Below, piece by piece: positions 1 to 8,746 of a stretch of 64,000 bases of DNA. This DNA comes from Nocardia speluncae NBRC 108251. Its GTDB lineage: Bacteria; Actinomycetota; Actinomycetes; Mycobacteriales; Mycobacteriaceae. The stretch lies in the NCBI RefSeq assembly GCF_001613245.1, contig NZ_BDBZ01000002.1:795220-859219 (forward strand), written 5' to 3'. The notes beneath the pieces are model-generated. The model worked only from the letters and a program-made list of their open reading frames with translations. It ran no database searches and was not told the origin of the DNA. The translations under genes were made by a program, and so were the position numbers. How positions within the stretch are numbered: position 1 is the first letter of the stretch; every line of letters begins with the position of its first letter.

Positions 1-513
1 AACTACGGCGGCGCCCAGACCGACCCGCGCTTCCGCCGCGACCTGTATCTCCGGGGCGTGGGCGGCCATCCGGACGGCACCCCGCCGCCGATCGCGATCG
101 TCACCGCATCCGCCGCGCTGGATCCGGCACACCGGGTGATCACCACTGCCCGCACCCCGACGCTGATCCTGACCACCGCCGCCGCACCGTCCGCCTGGAA
201 GCGGGCGCTCGCGGATGCGGGCGCGGAGGTACTCGAGGTCGGGGACCGGCTCATCGAGCCGCACGCTCTGCCGGCCGCACTCGCCGCCCGCGGGCTACGG
301 CGCGTCCTGTGCGAGGGCGGGCCGCAGTTGTTCGGCGCGCTGGCGGGAGCAGGAACCGTCGATGAACTCTGCCTGACGACCGCACCGCTGCTCATCGGCG
401 GCGGGGCACGGCGGATTGCGGTGTCGCACGAGGAATTCGCTCGCCGGATGACCCCGGCGCATGTGCTGTTCGACACCGACGGAACCGTCCTCACCCGCTG
501 GGTCCGGGCGTGA
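1..513 (+). CDS. RibD C-terminal-type pyrimidine reductase (5' truncated)
   Basis: The reading frame is open from the window edge to a TGA, giving the last 170 residues. This is the RibD_C / dihydrofolate-reductase-like fold. The GG-rich stretch with 'CEGGPQLFGAL' (codons about 104-114) matches the nucleotide-binding glycine motif of riboflavin-type pyrimidine reductases, which use NADPH to reduce the ribosyl side chain of the aminopyrimidine intermediate. M. tuberculosis has a stand-alone reductase (Rv2671) at the same place, upstream of the same secreted hydrolase. Whether this copy serves riboflavin synthesis or acts as an alternative dihydrofolate reductase cannot be told from the fragment. 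The deaminase half, if any, lies outside the window. Confidence 0.85.
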   Translation, partial: NYGGAQTDPRFRRDLYLRGVGGHPDGTPPPIAIVTASAALDPAHRVITTARTPTLILTTAAAPSAWKRALADAGAEVLEVGDRLIEPHALPAALAARGLRRVLCEGGPQLFGALAGAGTVDELCLTTAPLLIGGGARRIAVSHEEFARRMTPAHVLFDTDGTVLTRWVRA

Positions 514-644
514 TCCCGGGGCCGCGGCCGATCCGCCCCACACTCGGGGATTTCGCCGGCGGGAGGCGAGCGACAGGACTGCCCGCCCGCGGGTGGTGTG
601 TCCCGCGCAGGCGACCCCGGAGCAGACCTGGCAGGCTGTAACGC

Positions 645-2195
645 ATGCGCTGGACTCGGGCAGTGGTGCCGGCCTCGGCACTCTTGATCATGATCGCCGG
701 ATGCGGCGCCGGACCTTCGGACCGTCCGCATGTCGCCGTCGAACGTCCGCCGGTGCCAGGCGATTCCGTCCCCTCGGCCGAGGTTCCGCCGCCACCCGCG
801 GCAGAGGTTCCGAAAAACGAGCTGGCCTGGCGCGACTGCACCCGGGAGACATTCGACGAGCTCGGCCTGGGCCCAGGGCCCACCGGTCTGGTGCTGGAAT
901 GCGCGGATTTCTCCACGCCGATCGACACCGCGGGCACGGTACGCGGCAACTTCCGTGCCGGTGCGCTGCGCGCACGCCTCCCGCAGACCCCCGCCGACGC
1001 GCCCCCACTGGTCCTGACCTCCGGCGTGGACCGCTCATCCACCGCAACCCTCGCGGGTATGGTCACCGGGCCCGCCGGGGCGCTGCTGGCCGCCCGGCCT
1101 GTGGTCGCGGTGGACCGCCGCGGAATCGGCAGCTCCCAGGCAATCGACTGCTTGCCCGACGAGATCCGCTCGGGTCTACAGGACAACGCGCAATTCGCGC
1201 CGGGCGGCGACCCGGTGGCCGCTATGGTCGACCTGTCCCGGAACGGGACCATCGCGTGCCGGGATTTCCTGCAGCCCTACGACAGCACCTTCGATGCCGC
1301 GCACGCCGCCGACGATATCGAACAGCTGCGCCGGGAATGGAATGTCGAGCACATCGCGCTCCTGGGCACGGGCAGCGGCGCCCAAGTCGGCCTCGAGTAC
1401 GGGCGCAAATACGGTGAGCGGCTGGCCCGGCTGGTCCTCGACTCCCCCGCCCCTGTCGGCGTGGACGCCGTCACCCGCACCGAAACCGCGGTGCAGGGCG
1501 CGGAAGCGGCATTGAGCGCATTTGCGCAACAGTGCGCCGGGATCGTCTGTTCGCTCGGTCCCGACCCGCGAGCGAAGGTGACCGAACTGGTCGGCAAGGC
1601 CGCCGCCGGACAGCTCGGCGACATTTCGGCAAACGCGGTCCGTACAGCGGTGACCGGATTCCTGGGCAGCCCGCGCGCCGACCAGTCGAGCCGGGTCGCC
1701 GAACTGGCCGATGCGCTCTCCGCCGCGGACCGCGGTGACCGGGGCCCACTGCAGGCGATCGTCGACCGCCAGGAGACCGCCACCGCAGGCGACGGCCAAT
1801 TCGTCAACAGCTGTACCGATATGCCGCAGCCGCCGCCCGCGCCCCAGGTGACCGATCTGTCCGGGATCTGGGCCGAGAAGTATCCCGCGTTCGGCCGGTC
1901 GGCCGCAGTATCGATGCTGGTCTGCTCGGCGTGGCCGGTAACCGAGGCGCCGCCCGCCCTGAAGGAACTGGAGCTGCCGGTTCTGGTTCTGTCCGGGGTC
2001 GGCGACCCGGTCACCGGCGCCGCCCAGGCCTCGGTGACCGGCGCGCTCGGCGCCGCTGGCGCCCGGCACTCGACCATGATCTGGCAGGGCTGGGGTCATC
2101 CGGTCAGCGCCCATTCCGGTTGCGCGCAGACAGCTGTCGTCGAGTATCTGAAGAGCGGCGAACTCCCGGGCGACGGAACCGCCTGCCCTGCCTGA
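645..2195 (+). CDS. Secreted alpha/beta-hydrolase lipoprotein, TAP-like C-terminus (Rv2672-like)
   Basis: 516 residues from an ATG. The first 20 form a lipoprotein signal peptide ending in IAGC, so Cys20 should be acylated and the enzyme anchored outside the membrane. After a Pro/Glu-rich linker comes an alpha/beta-hydrolase core. Its nucleophile elbow reads GTGSGA (Ser about 243), a departure from the usual GxSxG. An Asp in GDPVT (about 454) and a His in GWGHP (about 485) complete a plausible triad inside a TAP-like C-terminal domain of the tripeptidyl-aminopeptidase/SCO7095 group. The likely role is extracytoplasmic peptide or ester hydrolysis; the substrate is unknown. It lies between the RibD-like gene and aftC, as in M. 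tuberculosis. Confidence 0.85.
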   Translation: MRWTRAVVPASALLIMIAGCGAGPSDRPHVAVERPPVPGDSVPSAEVPPPPAAEVPKNELAWRDCTRETFDELGLGPGPTGLVLECADFSTPIDTAGTVRGNFRAGALRARLPQTPADAPPLVLTSGVDRSSTATLAGMVTGPAGALLAARPVVAVDRRGIGSSQAIDCLPDEIRSGLQDNAQFAPGGDPVAAMVDLSRNGTIACRDFLQPYDSTFDAAHAADDIEQLRREWNVEHIALLGTGSGAQVGLEYGRKYGERLARLVLDSPAPVGVDAVTRTETAVQGAEAALSAFAQQCAGIVCSLGPDPRAKVTELVGKAAAGQLGDISANAVRTAVTGFLGSPRADQSSRVAELADALSAADRGDRGPLQAIVDRQETATAGDGQFVNSCTDMPQPPPAPQVTDLSGIWAEKYPAFGRSAAVSMLVCSAWPVTEAPPALKELELPVLVLSGVGDPVTGAAQASVTGALGAAGARHSTMIWQGWGHPVSAHSGCAQTAVVEYLKSGELPGDGTACPA

Positions 2196-2257
2196 TACCG
2201 GTCCCGGACCGGGGTCCGATGTGCGTCTGACCGGCGCGTCGAGGGTGGGTCCCGGCA

Positions 2258-2294
2258 ACACCACGGCACCGTCCGGTGTACCGTGCCGTGGTGT
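2258..2294. promoter_or_regulatory. 12-bp perfect inverted repeat at the aftC start
   Basis: ACACCACGGCAC (2258-2269) and its exact reverse complement (2283-2294) flank a 13-nt spacer that carries a TACCGT -10-like hexamer (2279-2284). If aftC is transcribed from that hexamer, the palindrome lies across its promoter and start codon and could be an operator. If transcription comes from upstream, the same sequence forms a stable RNA hairpin over the start. It has no T-tract. Confidence 0.5.
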
Positions 2295-3625
2295 TCCTTC
2301 GACAGCTCGAGCCCCGCACCGCTCGAACCACCGCCGACGTGATCCGGTTCGCGCTCTGGCCGCTGGCGGTCATGACCGTGCTGAACCGGGTGTTCATCAA
2401 GGCTGTCAACGGTTTCGTCACCGACGACTACAAGCCCGTTTACCAAGCCTCGCTGGATTTCCTGAACGGGCGTGAGGTCTACACGGCGAATTTCGATTCG
2501 GTCGACCCGCACTACCTGTATCCGCCCAGCGGCACCCTGCTGATCGCACCGATCGCGGTGATCGACTACGAGAAGTCCCGCTGGCTGTTCATCCTGCTCA
2601 ATGCGGTCGCGATCCTCATCGCCTGGTATCTGCTGCTCAAGCTGTTCAACTACACGCTGCGGTCGATTGCCGCACCGGCGCTGCTGCTGGCTATGTTCAT
2701 GTCCGAGACGGTGATCAACACACTGGTGTTCACCAACGTCAACGGCTGCCTGCTGCTCGCGGAAATCCTCTTCCTGATCCTGTTGCTGCAGAGACGCGAT
2801 GTCTGGGCCGGTGTGATACTCGGCTTGAGTATGGCGGTCAAACCGACCCTGGCGCCCCTGCTGTTGATAGCTCTGGTGCGCAAACAGTGGACGTTGGTCG
2901 CCACAGCGGTGGCAGTCCCCATAGCGCTCACCGGGGTTGCCTGGCCGCTGTCCAAGGATCCTGAGGCGTTCTTCTCTCGAACCACCCCGTATCTGATGGA
3001 GACCCGCGACTACTTCAACAGCTCGATCCCCGGCAACGCCGAGTACTACGGGTTGCCGCCGTGGTTGATGTGGGGCATCCGGGGAGCTATGGCGGTACTG
3101 GTACTGATCGCGCTGTGGATTCTGTACCGGTACTACCGCAAGGACGAGCTGTTCTTCGTCACGACCGCCTCGGGTCTGCTGCTCACGGCCGAGTTCCTGC
3201 TCCTCTCGCTCGGTCAGATGTACTACTCGATGCTGCTGTTCCCGTTCCTCATGTCGGTGGTGCTGCGCAATTCGGTACTGCGCAACTGGCCGGCCTGGCT
3301 GGCGATATTCGGGTTCATGTCCTACGACAAATGGCTGTCGGACCGCTGGCCCGATATCGGCCGCAACCTCGAGTACCTGCGGATCACCTTCGGGTGGGGT
3401 CTGCTGCTGATCGTCGTGTTCTGCGTACTCGGCGACCGCTACCTGGCCGCGCGCCGGGCGGGACGGCTGCCGCATCTGGACCCGGAGTGGATGGCCACCG
3501 CACCCGATTCCCGGGAGACCACCGACGCACCAGCGGTCCCCAGCGGCGACGGCCAGGGCGAACGGCCCGCCGATCCGGCGCCGGTCGCATCCAGGTTCGC
3601 CGAACCCCAGAGCGTGCACAGCTGA
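2291..3625 (+). CDS. aftC: Alpha-(1->3)-arabinofuranosyltransferase AftC (GT87)
   Basis: 444 residues from GTG 2291. An in-frame GTG at 2276 would add five residues but has no ribosome-binding site, while 2291 sits 6 nt after a TACCGT -10-like box. The protein is a polytopic membrane glycosyltransferase with about ten hydrophobic segments. The first periplasmic loop contains a DD pair in FVTDDYKPVY, the usual catalytic acid motif of the GT-C class, and PHYLYPPSGT follows. AftC uses decaprenyl-phosphoryl-arabinose to add alpha-(1->3) branches to the arabinan of arabinogalactan and lipoarabinomannan. The tail after about residue 395 is hydrophilic and Pro/Ala-rich. Its place between the Rv2672-like hydrolase and msrB matches Rv2673. 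It is strong evidence for an arabinogalactan cell wall. Confidence 0.88.
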   Translation: MFLRQLEPRTARTTADVIRFALWPLAVMTVLNRVFIKAVNGFVTDDYKPVYQASLDFLNGREVYTANFDSVDPHYLYPPSGTLLIAPIAVIDYEKSRWLFILLNAVAILIAWYLLLKLFNYTLRSIAAPALLLAMFMSETVINTLVFTNVNGCLLLAEILFLILLLQRRDVWAGVILGLSMAVKPTLAPLLLIALVRKQWTLVATAVAVPIALTGVAWPLSKDPEAFFSRTTPYLMETRDYFNSSIPGNAEYYGLPPWLMWGIRGAMAVLVLIALWILYRYYRKDELFFVTTASGLLLTAEFLLLSLGQMYYSMLLFPFLMSVVLRNSVLRNWPAWLAIFGFMSYDKWLSDRWPDIGRNLEYLRITFGWGLLLIVVFCVLGDRYLAARRAGRLPHLDPEWMATAPDSRETTDAPAVPSGDGQGERPADPAPVASRFAEPQSVHS

Positions 3626-3669
3626 GTCCGGTACGAGACGTGGTGGCGGGACCGTATTAGCGTGGAGGC

Positions 3670-4113
3670 ATGAGTTCCGACGCGGACGCCACCGATACCA
3701 CCATGCCCGCCCCGAAAATCCAGCTGACCCCGCAGCAGTGGCGGGCGAAACTGGATCCGACGGAGTACGCGGTGCTCCGGGAAGCCGGCACCGAGCGGCC
3801 GTTCACCGGTGAATACACCGACACCACTGCCGAAGGGGTGTACAGCTGCCGAGCCTGCGGTGCCGAACTTTTCCGTAGTTCCGAGAAGTTCGAATCGCAC
3901 TGCGGCTGGCCGTCGTTCTTCGATCCGGCGGATTCGGACGCAGTGCTGTTGCGTGCCGACGATTCGCTCGGGATGCGCCGTGTCGAAGTGCTGTGCGCCA
4001 ACTGCCACAGCCACCTCGGACACGTCTTCGAGGGTGAGGGATATCCGACACCCACCGACAAGCGGTACTGCATCAACTCGATCTCGCTTCGGCTGCACCC
4101 CTCGACCAGCTGA
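3670..4113 (+). CDS. msrB: Peptide-methionine (R)-S-oxide reductase MsrB
   Basis: 147 residues. MsrB repairs the R-diastereomer of methionine sulfoxide in proteins, using thioredoxin. Four zinc cysteines are visible as CxxC pairs (Cys60/63 and Cys109/112), with HCGWPSF at about 77-83 and the catalytic thiol at Cys134 in RYCINS. The length is normal for a stand-alone SelR-domain enzyme. The purine-rich GGAGGC just before the ATG fits a ribosome-binding site. It is the last gene of the rightward block and converges on hemQ. Counterpart of Rv2674. Confidence 0.93.
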   Translation: MSSDADATDTTMPAPKIQLTPQQWRAKLDPTEYAVLREAGTERPFTGEYTDTTAEGVYSCRACGAELFRSSEKFESHCGWPSFFDPADSDAVLLRADDSLGMRRVEVLCANCHSHLGHVFEGEGYPTPTDKRYCINSISLRLHPSTS

Positions 4114-4156
4114 GCGGAGTGAGCTCCCCCGTTTGCCGATCGGTACGTTACGTAAT

Positions 4157-4205
4157 GACCGCCCGGTTCACATGCCCCTATTTTCCGGGGCCGTACCGGG
4201 CGGTC
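4157..4205. terminator. Nested inverted repeat between msrB and hemQ
   Basis: GACCGCCCGGT (4157-4167) pairs perfectly with 4195-4205. Inside the 27-nt spacer a second stem, GCCCC/GGGGC (4174-4178 with 4187-4191), encloses a T-rich loop. It lies between two convergent genes, so a bidirectional terminator is the natural reading. Confidence 0.6.
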
Positions 4206-4217
4206 GGTACCGGCCGG

Positions 4218-4913
4218 TCAGGGCAGCGCGGTGACGAGCTGCTCGATCTCGACCCGCGGTCCGGTGAAGAACGGGGTCTCCTCCCGGACGTGCATTCGTG
4301 CTTCGGTCGCCCGTAGATCGCGCATCAGATCGACGATCCGGTGCAGCTCCGGTGCCTCGAACGCGAGAATCCACTCGTAGTCGCCGAGGGCGAAGGAGGC
4401 GACGGTATTGGCCCGCACATCGGCGTATCCGCGTGCTTCCTTACCATGATCGGCCAGCATCTTGCGGCGTTCCTCGTCGGGCAGCAGGTACCACTCGTAG
4501 GACCGGACGAACGGGTACACACAGATGTAGTTCCCGGGATCTTCCCCCGCCAGGAACGCCGGAACATGGCTCTTGTTGAACTCCGCCGGGCGGTGCAATG
4601 CCACATTGCTCCACACCGGGGTGCTGGCCCGGCCGAGCTCGGTGGTCCGCCGGAAATCCGCGTAGGCGGCCTGTAGATCCTCGATCCGCTCGGCATGGGT
4701 CCACACCATGAAATCGGCGTCCGCGCGCATACCGGCCACGTCGTAGACGCCGCGAACCACCACATCCCGATCCGCGAGGCCGTCGAAGAACGCACGGGCC
4801 TCCTTGATCGCCGCCGCCCGGTCCTCCCCCAGCGTGCCCGGCCGCACCTGGTACACGGAGAACATGAGATAGCGGATGGTGGAGTTGAGAGCCTGGTAAT
4901 CGAGTCGCGCCAT
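4218..4913 (-). CDS. hemQ: Coproheme decarboxylase HemQ (chlorite-dismutase family)
   Basis: 231 residues. The ATG at 4913 is chosen because the conserved N-terminus MARLDY begins there behind a GAGGGT ribosome-binding site. HemQ decarboxylates iron-coproporphyrin III to heme b with peroxide, the last step of the coproporphyrin-dependent pathway of Gram-positive bacteria. [11 protein letters not shown] carries the catalytic-Tyr candidate (Tyr133), and His156 in ADHG is the likely proximal heme ligand. [11 protein letters not shown] and [14 protein letters not shown] are typical actinobacterial HemQ segments. It is the last of three leftward heme genes (hemE, hemY, hemQ) but is separated from hemY by about 350 bp, so it may have its own promoter. 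Counterpart of Rv2676c. Confidence 0.93.
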   Translation of the reverse strand: MARLDYQALNSTIRYLMFSVYQVRPGTLGEDRAAAIKEARAFFDGLADRDVVVRGVYDVAGMRADADFMVWTHAERIEDLQAAYADFRRTTELGRASTPVWSNVALHRPAEFNKSHVPAFLAGEDPGNYICVYPFVRSYEWYLLPDEERRKMLADHGKEARGYADVRANTVASFALGDYEWILAFEAPELHRIVDLMRDLRATEARMHVREETPFFTGPRVEIEQLVTALP

Positions 4914-5264
4914 ACCCTCTATCGTGCCACCTGCATGGAACCGAATCGCCCCCGAGTGTGTAATCGGCGCCGCCCCGCTGTGTCGATTCGCGGCAGTTCG
5001 ACCGCCGCCGGTTCGGGCCCGCGTCTCGACTCCGCACTCCACCGCTGCCCGCCCACTCCGTGGTCGCGGAACCGCCGGGAGCCGGCCACCGCGGCCCCAC
5101 TCCGGCCGAAACCCGTACCGTTCACAGGCCGACCTGTCGATGGCACCCCGACACCCGATACGCCGCCTTCCGGGGCATATAGACCTCGATTTCGAGCGCG
5201 GGTCACCTCCGCAACGAAAAGCCGGCTTCCATCCGCCGAACCGTATCGGTGTCCAGGCCCGGCG
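4914..5264. other. Intergenic gap between hemQ and hemY
   Basis: 351 bp with no convincing gene on either strand. I found no strong hairpin, palindrome or clear -10/-35 pair. Since hemQ follows hemY on the same strand, the space probably contains a hemQ promoter that I cannot place. Confidence 0.4.
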
Positions 5265-6632
5265 TCACTGCCGCATCGAGGCCGCATCGGCGTATGCCGC
5301 GGCGATCCGACCGGCCGCGGCGGTGGCCGAGGCGACACAGGCCGGCACCCCCACACCCTTCAGGTACGCACCGGTCACTGCGAGATCGTCGAGACCCGCC
5401 AGCCCGGCTTCGATTTCGGCGACTCGTTCGGTGTGGCCGGGCGCGTATTGGGCGAGCCCACCGGGCCAGCGCTGGACGACCGCCGTATTCGGGGTGATGG
5501 CGGCACCGGTCACAGTGGCGAGGTCGGCCGTCGCGGCGGCAACGAGTTCGGTATCGGAAAGCGCTGTTGTGGTGTCGTCGCCGAAACGGCCGAACGATAC
5601 CCGAACCACCGCGGCGTCACGTGCCGCCAGATGCGGCCATTTCCGGCTCGACAGGGTGAACGCCTTGGCCCGAAGCGGTTCACCGGTCGCCACCAGAACC
5701 CCCGAGTTCTGTGGCAGCGCGGTGTCCTTCGGCAACTCCAGTACGACGAGCGCCGACGAGGACAATTCGATACCGGCGGCCGCCCGCGCGGCCTCCGGGG
5801 CGACGTTCGCCAGAAATCGGGCGGTCACCGGTGCCGGGGTCGCGAGTACCACGGCGTCGAACTCGCCGACCGGGTCCACCCGCCAGCCGCCGGGCAGCCG
5901 GTGCAGGGCGGCGACCTCGGTGTCGCGGACTGTGTTCGCCGCGGTCCGCTCCGCCAGTGTGCGGACCAGTACTCCGTAACCGTCCCGCAGCGCACCGAAT
6001 ACCGGGGCGTTCGAGGGCGGCGGCAGTGCGGCCGAGACCGCGGCGGTGAGACTGGTGGCACCCTGGTCGAGGGCGGCGGCCAACGTGGGAAGGGCCGCTC
6101 GGAGCCCGATCGAACGGGCCGTACCCGCGTAGACACCGCCGAGCAAGGGGTCGACACTGCGCGCCACGGTTTGGGCCCCGAAACGATCGGCCACCAGGGA
6201 ATACACATCGATATCGGCACCGCGCCGCCAGCTGAGCGGGCGGGTGGGCTCGTCGGCGATCCGCGCCACTGTTTCCGCGTCGAGCAGCCCCGCAACCGAG
6301 CCGGGGCCGGACGGGATACCCATGAGCGTCCGTTCGGGCAGCGGATACGTCCGGCCGCCGGCCCACACCAGTGGCCGCAGCCCGGCCGGATGCACCAGCT
6401 GGTCGGCGATCCCGAGCTCCCGTAACAATGCCGGGACCTCCGGCCGCCGCCCCACGAACGCTTCCGCACCCAGATCGACCGGTTCGCCACCGACCGCTCT
6501 TGTCCGCAGTACACCGCCCAGCCGGGCACGCTCTTCGATCACGGTGAGGTCCGCAGAGTCGCCCAGCGCCTGTCGCAGCCGGTATGCCGCGACCAGCCCA
6601 CTGATTCCTCCGCCGACCACCGCGATTCTCAT
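5265..6632 (-). CDS. hemY: Coproporphyrinogen/protoporphyrinogen III oxidase (HemY type)
   Basis: 455 residues from ATG 6632, where the FAD Rossmann motif begins immediately (MRIAVVGGGISGL). This is an FAD-dependent amine-oxidase-fold enzyme. With HemQ in the same cluster, the expected reaction is oxidation of coproporphyrinogen III to coproporphyrin III (also called CgoX), not of protoporphyrinogen; this is inferred from the pathway. The C-terminal FAD-contact region reads LDDLAVTGAYLKGVGVPAC, as expected for the family. Its upstream neighbour on the same strand is hemE, 177 bp away. Counterpart of Rv2677c. Confidence 0.92.
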   Translation of the reverse strand: MRIAVVGGGISGLVAAYRLRQALGDSADLTVIEERARLGGVLRTRAVGGEPVDLGAEAFVGRRPEVPALLRELGIADQLVHPAGLRPLVWAGGRTYPLPERTLMGIPSGPGSVAGLLDAETVARIADEPTRPLSWRRGADIDVYSLVADRFGAQTVARSVDPLLGGVYAGTARSIGLRAALPTLAAALDQGATSLTAAVSAALPPPSNAPVFGALRDGYGVLVRTLAERTAANTVRDTEVAALHRLPGGWRVDPVGEFDAVVLATPAPVTARFLANVAPEAARAAAGIELSSSALVVLELPKDTALPQNSGVLVATGEPLRAKAFTLSSRKWPHLAARDAAVVRVSFGRFGDDTTTALSDTELVAAATADLATVTGAAITPNTAVVQRWPGGLAQYAPGHTERVAEIEAGLAGLDDLAVTGAYLKGVGVPACVASATAAAGRIAAAYADAASMRQ

Positions 6633-6809
6633 ACCCCGAAGGTACCGGTGCGTCGCCGTCGATCCCGTACACCCTCGGTAGGCCGCGCCCGCTACCCACT
6701 GATCACGCATTCCCGTGAGGAGCGCGATACGCCCGGTGACGGAACGAGGGACAGTGTGCTGCTCACACGACACCGACGCGACCGCATCCCCGGTCGCTCG
6801 GCCACAGCT

Positions 6810-7865
6810 CTACAGCTCGTGCACCAGCTCCACCAGTGCCGTCAGCACACCGGGGTCTGTTTCCGGGAGCACACCGTGGCCGAGGTTGAAGATATGGCCG
6901 GCGGCGCCCATCGCGACCGCGGAATCCGCTTCGTCGGCGATCCGCCTCGCCTCGGCCTCCACAACCGGCCGGCCGGCGAACAGCACGGACGGGTCGAGGT
7001 TGCCCTGCAGGGCCTTCCCCGGACCGACGCGGCGGGCCGCCTCGGTGAGCGGTACCCGCCAGTCGACACCGACCACATCGGCGCCGGCCTCCCCCATCGC
7101 GCCGAGGAGTTCCCCCGTCCCCACACCGAAGTGGATCCGGGGCACCCCGGCATCGGCGACTTCGGCGAAAACCCGTTCCGAATGCGGCAGAACATAGCGG
7201 CGATAATCGGCCAGCGACAGCGCCCCGGCCCAGGAGTCGAACAGTTGGACCGCGTCCACCCCGGCGTCGAGCTGGGCGCGCAGGAACACGATGGTGATAT
7301 CGGTGAGCACACCGAGCAGCGTGTGCCAGGAGGCCGGATCGCCGTGCATCATCGCCTTGGTGCGTTCATGATGCTTACTGGGCCCGCCCTCGACCAGGTA
7401 GGACGCCAGGGTGAAAGGCGCGCCGGCGAATCCGATCAGCGGGGTCTGCCCGAGTTCGCCGACCAGCAATCGGACGCCGTCGGTGACGGCACCGACCTCC
7501 TCGGGCCGCAGGCGGGGCAACGCCTGGATATCCGCGGCGGTCCGCACCGGGGAGGTGACGACCGGGCCCACCCCGGGGACGATATCGAGATCGATACCGG
7601 CCGCTTTCAGCGGGACGACGATATCGGAGAACAGGATCGCCGCATCCACCCCGTGCCGGCGAACCGGCTGCAGCGTGATCTCGCAGACCAGTTCCGGATC
7701 GAAGCAGGACTGCAGCATCCCGATACCTGCCCGCAGTTCCCGGTATTCGGGCAGCGACCGCCCGGCCTGCCGCATGAACCACACCGGCCGCCGGGCCGGT
7801 GCCGCCCCGGATGCGGCGGCCAGGAACGGGGCATCGGACAACTGGCGGCGCGTGTAAGTGCTCAT
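6810..7865 (-). CDS. hemE: Uroporphyrinogen decarboxylase HemE
   Basis: 351 residues from ATG 7865; a GTG lies directly before it. HemE removes the four acetate carboxyls of uroporphyrinogen III to give coproporphyrinogen III, the substrate of the next gene. The signature [17 protein letters not shown] is at about 26-42 and the catalytic Asp lies in [25 protein letters not shown] and the C-terminal [15 protein letters not shown] are intact. Length and motifs are normal. It leads the leftward hemE-hemY-hemQ series. Counterpart of Rv2678c. Confidence 0.95.
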   Translation of the reverse strand: MSTYTRRQLSDAPFLAAASGAAPARRPVWFMRQAGRSLPEYRELRAGIGMLQSCFDPELVCEITLQPVRRHGVDAAILFSDIVVPLKAAGIDLDIVPGVGPVVTSPVRTAADIQALPRLRPEEVGAVTDGVRLLVGELGQTPLIGFAGAPFTLASYLVEGGPSKHHERTKAMMHGDPASWHTLLGVLTDITIVFLRAQLDAGVDAVQLFDSWAGALSLADYRRYVLPHSERVFAEVADAGVPRIHFGVGTGELLGAMGEAGADVVGVDWRVPLTEAARRVGPGKALQGNLDPSVLFAGRPVVEAEARRIADEADSAVAMGAAGHIFNLGHGVLPETDPGVLTALVELVHEL

Positions 7866-8072
7866 CACCGGCCATCGTATGCGGCCCCGTCCGCCACGGC
7901 GTGTGAGCCCGGGCTACGGGTCACCGCGCGCCGCACCGGACCCGGACCTCGACCGGACGGCCGGCGGGACAGTTGCGCGGTATTTACCATGACGGGACAC
8001 GAACACCCAGCAACAACGGTCGCCCGGCGCGCCTCCACACGCCCCGGCTATTACAGGTCTACCGTCACTTCT

Positions 8073-8708
8073 GTGACACCGCTCGATATCCGCGACGGCG
8101 CACCGAACGACGGGCCCGGCGACGAACCCGCATCGTTTCGTGCTGCCGTTACGGCGATGGGCGCCGCGTCCGTACATCCGCGGATCGAACTGTCTCCGAT
8201 CCGGCCGCCGCAGCGTCTCGCCCCGTATTCCTACGCACTCGGTGCCGAGGTGATCCATGAGGACTCGCCGGTGGTGCCCATCGATTCGGAGGGTGATGCG
8301 TTCGGCCGACTGATTCTGCTACACGACCCCAACGGCGACGAGGCCTGGCACGGAGTGTTCCGCCTGGTCGCCTACATCCAGGCCGATATCGACGGCGCTC
8401 TGGCGGCCGATCCACTGCTTCCGGAGGTCGCGTGGAGCTGGCTGGTGGACGCCCTGGAGTCCCGCGACGAACCATTCACCGCGCTCGGCGGAACGGTGAC
8501 CTCGACCAGTTCGGTGCGCTACGGCGATATCGCCGGGCCGCCCCGGGCACATCAGCTGGAACTGCGGGCGTCCTGGACGGCCCGGACCACCGAGATGGCA
8601 CCGCACGTAGAGGCTTTCGGTGAAGTACTGGCCTACGCGGCGGGTCTACCACCCGCAGGTATCACCGATCTACGCCCGTCGGAGTCCACCAACACCGACC
8701 GTGGTTGA
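8073..8708 (+). CDS. DUF3000 family protein (Rv2680-like)
   Basis: 211 residues from GTG 8073, the only start that matches the usual length of about 210. No function is known for DUF3000. The protein is soluble and mildly acidic, with no signal peptide or membrane segment. The middle is the most ordered part (residues about 70-180, with HGVFRLVAYIQAD and VAWSWLVDALE). No catalytic motif is recognisable. It stands just upstream of the RNase D gene in this and related genomes, so a link to RNA metabolism is possible but unproven. No good Shine-Dalgarno sequence precedes the start. Confidence 0.8.
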   Translation: MTPLDIRDGAPNDGPGDEPASFRAAVTAMGAASVHPRIELSPIRPPQRLAPYSYALGAEVIHEDSPVVPIDSEGDAFGRLILLHDPNGDEAWHGVFRLVAYIQADIDGALAADPLLPEVAWSWLVDALESRDEPFTALGGTVTSTSSVRYGDIAGPPRAHQLELRASWTARTTEMAPHVEAFGEVLAYAAGLPPAGITDLRPSESTNTDRG

Positions 8709-8746
8709 ATATCGGCCGTAGCCTCGGCCACGTAGAGTGGCCCTTT

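Noticed and set aside
4218..5042. Longer hemQ starting at 5042
   Set aside because: The extra 43 residues are low-complexity, and the conserved MARLDY start at 4913 has its own ribosome-binding site.
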